Shown piece after piece: positions 40,199-49,578 of a stretch of DNA of 64,000 bases. Source of the stretch: Primula veris (lineage: Eukaryota > Streptophyta > Magnoliopsida > Ericales > Primulaceae); NCBI GenBank assembly GCA_963682055.1, contig OY821747.1:20458126-20522125 (forward strand), written 5' to 3'. Both the position numbers and the translations under genes were made by a program. Positions within the stretch are counted from its first letter, which is position 1. Each line of letters starts with the position of its first letter. Below the pieces are notes generated by a model that saw only the letters and a program-made list of their open reading frames with translations, did no database searches and was not told where the DNA came from.

Positions 40199-43100
40199 CT
40201 ATACGTAGTACTTCTTTAGGTTAGCCACATTCCAAGAATTCTTTTCCCCTCGGCTGTTGGCGAACAGGACGCTTTTGATTTTGTAAGAGACTGGACTTGT
40301 TTGCTTGACGATTTTGTATGGGCCTTCCCAGGTAGGGCTTAGTTTGCCATGTATTTCATTGCGGGTATTGACCGTCACTCGTCGCAGCACCAGTTCTCCT
40401 ACCATGAATTCTTTGGACCCTTTTACTCTCTTGTCATAGGTTTGCTTCACGCTTTGTTGGTACTTAGCTAGGGTAAGGGCCACTATCTCTCGTTTCTCGT
40501 CTATCATGTCGAGCTCTTCTCTCATTCTTTGTTCATTGTTTCCCTGTTCGACCAACGTCGTTCGGAGCATGGGTAGCCCGATCTCTGTCGGTATGATGGC
40601 CTCAACACCGTATGCTAAGCTAAACGGGGTTTCCTTGGTGCCCGTCTTGGGTGTAGTTCGGCACGACCATAAAACGTTGAGTAGCCGCTCGGGCCACCTC
40701 CCCTTTGCTTGTTCAAGGGTGGTCTTGATGCCGTCTAATATTGTTCGGTTTGCCCGTTTCCTTGTGGGTATGTCGGCGTCCAATAGAATTTTCGGATACC
40801 GAGTTCCTCGTACCACAGCTGTAAATTGGCATCTTTGAACTGGGTTCCGTTGTCGGCGACGATAGCATACGGTATACCGAACCTAGTTATGATGTATTCC
40901 CAAATGAATTGTTTGACGTTGCTGGCTTTGATTTCTCGGAGGGGTTTAGCTTCGACCCATTTGGTGAAATAATCCGTCGCGACGATCAGATATTCCACAC
41001 TCCCAGGTGCTCTTGGGAGTTTACCGACCAAATCAATTGCCCATTGAGCGAACGGCCATGGTGCCGACACCGGGGTCATCATAGATGAAGGGAGCCATGG
41101 TATCTTGGCGAATCGTTGGCACTTGTCGCAACGTTGGACGTACGCATCGGCGTTTCGCTTGATATAGGGCCACCAATATCCTTGGGTCACTGCCTTGTTT
41201 GCAAGGGATTGCCCTTTGATGTGTGCTCCGCATGATCCTTCGTTGATTTCCTCCAAGACCGGCAGTTGTAGCTCGGTCGGGACGCATAGTAGGTGGGGTC
41301 CCCGGTAACTGGATTTGTATAGTTTGTCGTCCTCGGATAGCCAGAAGCGAGGAGCTTTTCTTGTAATTTTTAGCGCTTTTATCTTGTCGGCCGGAAGCGT
41401 CTCATTTCGCAGATAATGGGTCATGTCCTCTATCCAACCTTGTTCGTATTGTATTGATGTCACTCGGTCTACCCTTTTAATTATGCTCGGTGTTGGCAGT
41501 AGTTCCACTGTGATCGACCAGGTATCAGTCATTGTTAATGTCGAGGCTAGGGTGGCCAAGGCGTCGGCGTGTGCATTTTCGGTGCGATTAATTCTTATTA
41601 ACTCGCACTGTTCGAAAGTTGCCATCAAGCTTTGGACTTTCTCTTGGTAGAGGATCATTCTGTCATCTTTGTCTTGGTACTCGCCGATGGCTTGATTGAC
41701 GATGAGCATGGAGTCTGAGCTTGCAATTAAGTGGGAGCATCCGAGGGACCGGACAATGAGCATGCCATTTATCATGGCCTCGTATTCTGCCTCATTGTTG
41801 GTAGCTCGGAAGCCCAATTTTATGCTTTTTTCGATTATTGCTCCCTCTCGAGACTTTAGGACGATCCCCGCTCCAGATCCGTCCTTGGTGGCTGATCCGT
41901 CGACATGTATCTGCCAGTGTGATTGTGGAGAGAGTGCCAAAGGCTCGTTATAGCCTTGGGTGAACTCCGCGACGAAATCGGCCAGGACTTGTCCCTTTAT
42001 GGCCTGGCGGGGTGCGAACTCGATATGAAATTGGGATAGCTCGACCCCCCAGGCGGCAACTCGACCGCTAATGTCCGTCCGTCGAAGTGACTCTTTGATA
42101 TGAAATTTCGTGTATACCCGGACCTGATGAGCTATGAAATAGTGTGGCAATTTTCTGGTTGCGACGACCAATGCCAGACACAGCTTTTCCAAGGGTAGAT
42201 AACGTGTTTCGGCTTCGACCAGAGTCTTGCTGATGAAGTAGATCGGAAACTGCTCGCGACCTTCTTCTCTGAAGATAACTGTGCTCACAGCTGTAGTGGA
42301 AACTGCTAGGTAGCATGCCAGAACGTCTCCTTTGTTCGGCCTTACCAGTAGTGGCAGTGTCCTCAAGTACTCTTTGAGATTGTTGAATGAAGCTTCACAT
42401 TCCGGGTCCCAGACGAATTTTCTATCCTTCTTGAGTGATTCAAAAAATGGCCGTCCCTTGTCTGCGGATCGGCTAATAAACCTGCTCAGCGCGGCAATCA
42501 TTCCCGTGAGCTCTTGTACCTGTTTCTTATTCTTGGGCGCAGCTAGGTTTCGTAGAGCCGTTATTTGATCGGGATTAGCCTCTATTCCTCGTCGGCTAAC
42601 CATATGCCCCAAGAATTTCCCTTTGCTGATGCCAAATGCACACTTGCTCGCATTGAGTTTCAGTTTGTGCTCGCCCAGCATTCAGAAAACGTCCCTGATA
42701 TCTTGAAGGTGGGATGTGGCTCTTTCGCTCTTGACGACTATGTCGTATATGTATACCTCCATCGTCTTCCCTATATGATCTCGACATACCCTTGTTATCA
42801 TTCTTTGGTATGTTGCTCCCGCATTGCGTAGGCCGAACAACATTACCGTATAGCAATAATTTCCCAAAGGTGATATAAACGAAGTCTTTTCTTGATCTTC
42901 GCGGGCGAGGGGAATTTGATGGTATCCTGAATATGCGTCAAGGAAGGTCATCCGTTCTGCCCCCGCAGTTGCGTCCACCAGTTGATCAATCCTTGGAAGG
43001 GGAAAGTGGTCCCTCGGGCAGGCTTTGTTGAGGTTGGTGAAGTCTATACATACTCTCTCCTTCCCGTTCTTCTTAGGGACGACGACCGGGTTGGACAACC

Positions 43101-44206
43101 ATTTTGGATAGTAAACCTCTCTTATGGCTCCAGCCTCCAATAACTTTTGTACTTCAGCGATTATAGCTGCTCTGTGCTGTACAGACACTTTCCTGCTCCT
43201 CTGTGCTATCGGCTTGTACTCGGTGTTTACACTTAGGTGGTGGCATGCTGTATTGGGGTCTAGGCCCGGCATATCTTTAGGACTCCAGGCGAATTTATCA
43301 GTGTTGTTGAGAAGGAATGCTTTCAACTCCTCGGATTCCTGTTTTGGAAGGTTGTCGCCGAGGAGGAAGTAATGCTCCTCGTCGATATCTGGTATATACA
43401 CCTTCCTGAGTGTCTCTCCTACTTGTTCTTCGACAACCCTTTCGGCTTTGGATATTTGGTTGATCAGCTTCTTGGTGCTGGTGGGTTGTTCCACCATGCT
43501 TCGTTGTTTTTGGAGAGTCGCGGTGATGTCCTCGCAGCGTCTTGAATCCTCTTGACATCCTCTGGCTGTCTCGATCTCTCCCCTGTCATTTGGGTATTTG
43601 ACCTTTTGGTGATAGGTCGAGGGTATGGCCTTCATGGCATGTAACCAAGGTCGGCCCAATATTGCATTGTGACCGGAGTGGTCATTAACCACTAAGAACT
43701 CCACGGGAACCGACACGGACCCGGTTGTGACACTGAGGACGATCTTACCCAACGGTTTAGTCGTTTCGGAGATGAATCCGATCAGTGTGACGTCAGTAGG
43801 CTGTAGATCTTGCAGCTTGAGTTCCATTTTGTCGAAGAGCTCCCTGTACATGATATCACAAGAGGCTCCTTGGTCGACAAGTACCCTGCTGACCGTGTCT
43901 AGGACAATTTGAACTCGGAGGTTAATGGCGTCTCCATGGGGGTAAATCACCCCTTCTTCGTCAAGATCCGAGAAAGAAATGGGCGGATGTCGTCGTTGTG
44001 TGCAGTGTCGTTTAGAGGTCGACGCCTGTGATGCCTTGGCTACTTGGCCAAAGTGGGCCAGCTGCCGTTGTCGCGATCGTTCCCCGCCTGGGCCCTTGGG
44101 TCTTGTCATATGAACGACGTTGATCGTTTTGCCTTGCCGGTTGTCGGATCCCTCGATGGCCAATTGTTTGCCTTTATTCCCAGCTCTTTTGATGAACTTG
44201 GCTAGG
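40199..44206 (-). pseudogene. pol: pol of Tat copy 2 (protease, RT, dual RNase H, integrase; disabled)
   Basis: In order on the minus strand: protease VLVDQGASCDIMY (~43880), RT with VVVPKKNGKERVCIDFTNLN (~43080) and active-site region EVYIYDIVVKS (~42750), a weak gypsy-type RNase H, an archaeal-type RNase H with its acidic residues (HVDGS, NNEAEYEA, SSDSM, AHADALA; ~41900-41570), integrase zinc region and DDE core, and C-terminus to 40199. Lesions: TGA at the gag-pol junction (44206-44204), TGA at 42684-42682, the first Asp of the YxDD box replaced by Tyr, and a 13-bp deletion at ~40750 that shifts frame inside integrase. Otherwise long stretches are open, so decay is much less than in copy 1. 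Confidence 0.88.
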
Positions 44207-44208
44207 TA

Positions 44209-46101
44209 TCATGCATCGCCCCACTGGTTCATTCTCCATCGCAGGTTACGGCAATGCTCAGTGAGATGGCCGTGATCCTCATGATATGCGCAGAAGAGCT
44301 TGGAATCTCTCTGACTGGGGGGAGTGTTGATCGGTTGCGGTCGGGAATACCAACTTTCCCTGCATATATCCTTGAGGATATCTTCAGCAGATAGGTTGAA
44401 AGTGTATCGCAGCTCGACCGATCCGAAAGTATTTCGGTGTTCCCTTTCTTGGGGCAGACCTTGTTGAAACGGCTTGGTTGGCATCGGGTAGGTGAGCTGG
44501 AGCGGTTTATGCTCGTTGATCGGTGTTGGGTATGCGATCTGGAGCGGTTTGGGCTCTGGTGCTCGTGGTCGCTCTACCCTGCTATGGACCTCGGGACCTT
44601 TGCCCTTGCTGGTTGGTTGGAATGCTTCTCCCTGGTTACTCCTAATTCTTTTGCGACCCACCTGTGCCTCGCGGACCGACTCTCTTCTGGGTAGAGTTTG
44701 GTTGAGGAAACGCAGTTCGTCATTTTTATCGGTGAGGTGGGTACAATAGGCTAGCAGGGAATCAGTAGTCGGGAAGTTTTTGCCTATGAACTTCCTTCTC
44801 GCCCAATAGCCATTAGGGATGGAGTTGATAAAGTTCTGGATGGCTATATTATTGGCATATCGTGGAATCTGGTTTGCTACGTCGATAAAACGTATGCAAT
44901 AATCGTTGAGCCGTTCATTTGGCATCATCGTCATTTTCAGAAGGGTTTCGATACTAACCTTCTTTTTCCGATGAGCAGCGTATCGGGTGGAGTACGCTCT
45001 TAGCAGTTCTGCCCAGTCTCTAATGGAGCCCCGTGGTAAGTTGTGATACCATGACGAAGCATCTTGACCCAAGCTGTTTTTGAAAAATTTGCACATTAGT
45101 GCACGGTCATCACTCCACAGTTCCATCTTCGTCTTGTAGTGCCTCAGATGGTCGATAGGGCAACTCTTCCCATCATAGAGCCTGAATTCGGGGATGACGA
45201 ATCCCATAGGATTGCGGTACCGCGTGATCTGTTCGGTACATGGGGTTTCTTGGCATACGTTCCAAGTCTGTTGGAACGCGTCATCCGTGACTTGGTAGGG
45301 GGGAGGGTATCCTCCCTGATGTGGTGGTGGGCCATATCCTTCCCCGATCCTGTATTCGGGATATCTGTCCTTCGTGTTTGTGTGGACATGTTCCATATGA
45401 GTGTTCGGATGGACGATAGTTATTGGGACATTGCCCCCTTGGTGGGGCACTCTTGTATCGGGTCGCCTACCCGCTGCCTCCAGGGCGGCCCTATAGGCAG
45501 AGTCTTCCACTTCGTGGCGTGGGTCTTTGTCGGGTTGGATAACTGGCAATACGATGCCGGCCGCTGTCATGGCCGTCATGCATGCCGCCAGCTGAGCTTG
45601 TAGCTGGGCGTAGTTCCTTTCATCGGCTATCGGAACAACGTGTTGTACTTCCACCGTGGGTGGTGTAATCATCCTCGGTGGACTAGTTGGTAGTCGGGGC
45701 AACTGTCCGAGTACATGATCTTCGGGCAGGCCAAATTGATGAGCTTCGTTCGTTTGTAAACGAGCACCGGAGTTGACCGAGGCTGTAGGCAAAGGGACTC
45801 TTGAGCTCGGCCCTGCCTGGGACCCGGGTAAGCGTCTTCGTACACGCCTTAATACGGGCATTTCTTGTTCGTCATCCGAGGATGAAGGGTGTTCGTCGAC
45901 AATTCCTTCAATGAAATTTTGGGGCGGTTCGATCAGTTGTTCTTGGTTGACGTAGGAGGTTGTTGGTTGGTTTCCGGATTGGATAGCTTCATATCTGTCA
46001 CGGATGGCGAGTAGATCGTTGAGGTCTTGTTGGCTAATTTGCGCGTTTTGGTTATTGGTTTCTACTATCTCGGGATGGGTTTCCTCTACATTGGTCACCA
46101 T
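44209..46101 (-). CDS. gag: Gag of Tat copy 2
   Basis: 630 residues, intact, from ATG 46101 (MVTNVEETHPEIVETNN), 60 nt past the primer site. Acidic N-terminus with Asn/Gln- and Ser-rich stretches; capsid-like centre with YDGKSCPIDHLRHYKTKMEL, SSWYHNLPRGSIRDWAELLR and IETLLKMTMMPNERLNDYCI; basic linker GRKRIRSNQGEAFQP; C-terminal knuckle-like CAYHEDHGHLTEHC (C-x2-H-x4-H-x4-C) as in other Tat/Athila Gag proteins. It ends WGDA at a TGA, after which the same frame goes on as pol. In copy 1 that codon is GGA, so the stop is probably a mutation, not the family's rule. It packages genomic RNA in cytoplasmic particles. Confidence 0.87.
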   Translation of the reverse strand: MVTNVEETHPEIVETNNQNAQISQQDLNDLLAIRDRYEAIQSGNQPTTSYVNQEQLIEPPQNFIEGIVDEHPSSSDDEQEMPVLRRVRRRLPGSQAGPSSRVPLPTASVNSGARLQTNEAHQFGLPEDHVLGQLPRLPTSPPRMITPPTVEVQHVVPIADERNYAQLQAQLAACMTAMTAAGIVLPVIQPDKDPRHEVEDSAYRAALEAAGRRPDTRVPHQGGNVPITIVHPNTHMEHVHTNTKDRYPEYRIGEGYGPPPHQGGYPPPYQVTDDAFQQTWNVCQETPCTEQITRYRNPMGFVIPEFRLYDGKSCPIDHLRHYKTKMELWSDDRALMCKFFKNSLGQDASSWYHNLPRGSIRDWAELLRAYSTRYAAHRKKKVSIETLLKMTMMPNERLNDYCIRFIDVANQIPRYANNIAIQNFINSIPNGYWARRKFIGKNFPTTDSLLAYCTHLTDKNDELRFLNQTLPRRESVREAQVGRKRIRSNQGEAFQPTSKGKGPEVHSRVERPRAPEPKPLQIAYPTPINEHKPLQLTYPMPTKPFQQGLPQEREHRNTFGSVELRYTFNLSAEDILKDICRESWYSRPQPINTPPSQRDSKLFCAYHEDHGHLTEHCRNLRWRMNQWGDA

Positions 46102-46160
46102 TGTCGCTCGTCTGGCAGAGTATTGGTATTCGAATTCTAAACTAGTTGGGAACTAGATGA

Positions 46161-46178
46161 TTCCCACAGACGGCGCCA
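46161..46178 (-). other. Primer-binding site of Tat copy 2
   Basis: TGGCGCCGTCTGTGGGAA on the minus strand, two bases from the 5' LTR. It differs from copy 1 at two positions. Confidence 0.78.
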
Positions 46179-46180
46179 TT

Positions 46181-46750
46181 TGATAAAGCCATAACTTTGG
46201 TCGGTCGCGTTAGGCTTTTCAACAATGATATAATAGTAAATCAACTGTGAATAATGGACACTTCCTGATCTTTATTATTGCTCGGATTATTATCCTTATT
46301 CGGACTATTACACTTGCTCGGATTAGTATTTCGGTTTTACAATTGTGCTCGATATGACTATTTAATCTCTCGTCTTGATCTTTCTCCCATTTTATTCGGT
46401 GCTCGGCTTTGTCTTTTCTCGGTTTATTTCTTGAAGTGGCGTGCGTTGATTAGTTTCTCTCTTTTCTCAACTTCTCTCTATATTTTTTGGATAGATTTTC
46501 TGGTCCTTTTCTAGGAGGGGTAGTTGGCTATTTATAGGCAACTATGCCTTCTAGGATGTTGACAAATGTCTTCATCCCAGGGGTTTTTCAGATATGGGTC
46601 CCCATTTGATTGGGCTTCGGCTTTTGATAGTAATACCTGATTTCCTATAAAAAGCATGAGATGGCCCATTTAAGCGTTGGATACCCATTTATAAAGTGGG
46701 TTGATTATTACCCGAATAGAATATTCGGGTCTAATTTTTATGTTCTATCA
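46181..46750 (-). repeat. 5' LTR of Tat copy 2
   Basis: 570 bp; five substitutions and one 1-bp indel from 29043-29611. Followed by CATGC, the target duplication. Confidence 0.94.
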
Positions 46751-46755
46751 CATGC

Positions 46756-48292
46756 TCTTATATCGATGATGAGTGCGAACTTGCTTGGGTTCGAACTCAT
46801 CAAGGATCAGTACTCAGAAGATCCAAATTTGTCCTCTATCTATTCGGCATGTGAGAAAGAGGCCGTGAATGGGTTCTATCGCCACGAGGGATATCTCTTT
46901 CGGATGGGAAAGCTTGTAATTCCGAATTGTTCGGTTCGGGAATTGTTAGTTCGAGAGGCTCATAGTGGTGGTCTGGCAGGACACTTTGGGGAAAAGAAGA
47001 CCTTGGAAATGGTCAAAGAACATTTTTATTGGCCTGCTATGATTAGAGACGTACATCGGGTTGTTGAGAAATGTGTAGTTTGTAAAAAGTCCAAGAGCAA
47101 AGAAGCAAATCAAGGGTTATACATGCCATTACCCGTACCAAATCAACCTTGTGTTGATGTGAGTATGGATTTCATATTGGGATTACCAAAAACACAGCGG
47201 GGTATGGATTCGATCTTTGTGGTAGTCGATCGTTTTTCAAAAATGGCTCATTTCATCCCGTGTCACAAGACGGACGATGCATCACATATTGCGGACTTGT
47301 TCTTTCAAGAAGTTGTGAAACTACATGGTATTCCGAAAACAATCGTGTCGGATCGAGATGTCAAGTTCTTGAGTTACTTTTGGAAGACGTTGTGGAAGAA
47401 ATTGGGTACTAAACTTCTATTTAGTACAGCATGTCATCCGCAAACCGATGGACAGACCGAGGTAGTAAACCGAACTTTGTCTACTTTACTTCGAAGTCTT
47501 ATTGGTAAAAATCTGAAATCATGGGATGGGGCTCTAGCAATGGCCGAGTTTGCTTATAATCGTAGTGTGCATAGGGTTACGAAACTCAGCCCTTTTGAGA
47601 TTGTTTATGGTTTTAATCCTATTACACCTTTGGATTTATCCTCGTTACCTATCAGCGAGAGGATTAGTATGGATGGAGAAAAGAAAGCCGAGTTGGTTAA
47701 AGAGATACATAAGAAGGTGAAAGAACGGATTGAGAAACAAAATGAAATCAATGAGCGAGTGACGAATAAAAGTCGAAAACATGTTGTTTTCGAACCAAGC
47801 GATCTAGTTTGGGTGCATTTGAAGAAGGAGCGGTTTCCAAACCTGCGGAAATCAAAACTTATGCCAAGGGCCGATGGTCCTTTTCGGGTATTGTCTAAAG
47901 TCAACGATAACGCATATAAGATTGAACTACCTGAAGGTTACCAAGGATCAAACACTTTCAATGTTCGGGATTTGACTTCATACATTGAAGACGATGAAAA
48001 TATGGATTTGAGGGCAAATCCTAATCAACCCAGAGGAGATGATGTGCATCATGTAGCATTCGATTATGAATCTAAGCTCAATATTCCTCATGTGGGTCCG
48101 GTTACTCGGTCAAAATCTAAGAAGCTCAAAATTGGTAATGAAGTGCTTATGACAAAGGAATTAACTCATTTGATAGCTTTGAGCAGCAACTTTGCCGATA
48201 CATCGAATTTTGGCTATTTCAAGGAGTGCATTAATTCGATGGATGAATCTGCACATTCAATGATTCTAATCTGCCAAGGGGGTGTAATCTAA
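46756..48292 (+). pseudogene. pol: CRM gag-pol, C-terminal part (integrase and CR-like tail)
   Basis: Continuation of the frame interrupted at 29042. Integrase: zinc-binding HSGGLAGHFGEKKT ... CVVCKK, catalytic Asp in VDVSMDFILGLP, second Asp in TIVSDRDVKFLS, Glu in DGQTEVVNRTL (D,D,35E spacing). The C-terminal region has FEPSDLVWVHLKKERFP and FNVRDLTSYIEDDENMDLRA, then enters the 3' LTR at 48040 and gives GPVTRSKSKKLK and a novel-looking tail to CQGGVI. CRM proteins carry a CR motif at this end in place of a classic chromodomain. No lesion is seen here; the gene is called broken because of the nested insertion and the early stop. Confidence 0.9.
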
Positions 48293-48824
48293 GCATTTGA
48301 CATTGTTGGTGCATGCTTATGGACGTGGATAGGCTTATATTAAGTGTATCTAGTGGTCAAAGTCCATACTTAATGATATAGATAAGTGTAAAAGGTTTTT
48401 ATGAATGTATCTAACTAGATTCAAGTAATCTAAGTTGTAGATCTTATCCTGTCATTAGGTGACGTTTTTGGCTCTATATAAAGCCATATGTATCAAGTTA
48501 TAAACACACTTGAATGATATAAAGAATTAAGCTTTTTGCTTGTTTATCCTTCTCTCTTATCTTGCAATTTGTGGAACTCAGATTGTTAGTGGCGAGTTAA
48601 ACCCCGATTCTTATCACTCCCCTTCTTATCTCTCCGGAGTGTGGTGAATCATCCTAACGGAACTTGTTTGTGGCGCCTTTGGGCTTATCAAGCTTGTTTC
48701 ATTAGAACCTCAACTCATCTTGTTTGTGGCGCCTTCGGCTTATCAAACACGAAGAGTTGGTTTCTCTATTGAGATCTCCTAAAATTCAGCGACTTACCGA
48801 CATCTTAGCATCCCGGGCACATCA
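48040..48824 (+). repeat. 3' LTR of the CRM-like element (overlaps the end of pol)
   Basis: 785 bp, four substitutions from the 5' LTR (one changes Lys to Glu in the encoded tail). Its first ~253 bases are coding for the end of pol. Followed by CATGC at 48825-48829. Confidence 0.94.
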
Positions 48825-48829
48825 CATGC

Positions 48830-49130
48830 TACCAATTAGAATAGAGAAAAATACTAAATTGGTATCTGACCTATCAAATTTTAGCAATTTATTATTAACT
48901 GTAATGGTTTATCAATCAAGACACTTTTTCTTGTTTCCGCTCTATTTTCTATTTAGAAAAACTCTAGTTGATACCCTATACTGTCATATTTTACTAATTT
49001 TTTAATCAGTTTACGGTGACCAAACTAGTACCAATACTTACCAATTTGGTACCAACTACCAATCTATAATGCTTAATCCGACACAAGTGTCTTGATTGAA
49101 TGTTAAATGTAAAGTTCGGATACTAATTTA
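48830..49130. other. AT-rich intergenic DNA
   Basis: No gene seen. It contains near-repeats of TTGGTACCAA-type sequence (49027-49060). Confidence 0.5.
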
Positions 49131-49570
49131 AAAAAATTGAGTTATTATTGTTTGGTTTATGATTAAATGTGTGTTTGGTTATGATTAAAAAATTGAGTTA
49201 TTATTGTTTGGTTTATGATTAAATGTGTGTTTGGTTATGATTAAAAAATTGAGTTATTATTGTTTGGTTTATGATTAAATGTGTGTTTGGTTATGATTAA
49301 AAAATTGAGTTATTATTGTTTGGTTTATGATTAAATGTGTGTTTGGTTATGATTGTTTGGTTATCATTGTTTGGTTATCATTAATTGGTTATAATTGAGT
49401 TATCATTGTTTGGTTATCATTAATTGGTTATCATTGAGTTATCATTGTTTGGTTATCATTAATTGGTTATTAATTGGTTATTTTATCATTGTTGGTTATC
49501 ATTAATTGGTTATTAATTGGTTATTTTATCATTGTTTGGTTATCATTAACCGAGTTATATTTGGTTATCA
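49131..49570 (+). repeat. Minisatellite upstream of the plant mobile domain gene
   Basis: Four head-to-tail 56-bp units (49131-49354, each starting AAAAAATTGAGTTATTATTG), then a degenerate continuation built of GGTTATCATTAATTGGTTAT-like pieces up to ~49570, directly before the ATG at 49579. Confidence 0.92.
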
Positions 49571-49578
49571 CAGTTAGA

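Larger units (their letters stand above)
29043..46750 (-). mobile_element. Tat-lineage Ty3/gypsy retrotransposon, copy 2, nested in the CRM-like element
   Basis: 17.7 kb, inverted relative to its host element, LTRs 29043-29611 and 46181-46750, flanked by CATGC (29038-29042 and 46751-46755). Same family as copy 1: same primer-site core, gag, dual RNase H pol, 38-bp array and the same antisense ORFs in the same order, which here read on the plus strand. The LTRs differ by five substitutions and one indel. Gag is open; pol has two in-frame stops, a mutated RT active site and a 13-bp deletion, so this copy is not autonomous. Confidence 0.95.
25177..48824 (+). mobile_element. CRM-clade chromovirus (Ty3/gypsy), interrupted by Tat copy 2
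   Basis: LTRs 25177-25961 and 48040-48824, each 785 bp with TGATG...CATCA ends, flanked by CATGC on both sides (25172-25176 and 48825-48829). Without the 17.7-kb insertion the element is ~5.9 kb. Primer site TGGTATCAGAGC matches the initiator tRNA-Met. One gag-pol frame runs into the 3' LTR and carries GPVTRSKSKKLK near its C-terminus; both features are typical of CRM chromoviruses. The two LTRs differ at only four sites, so insertion was recent. Confidence 0.9.
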
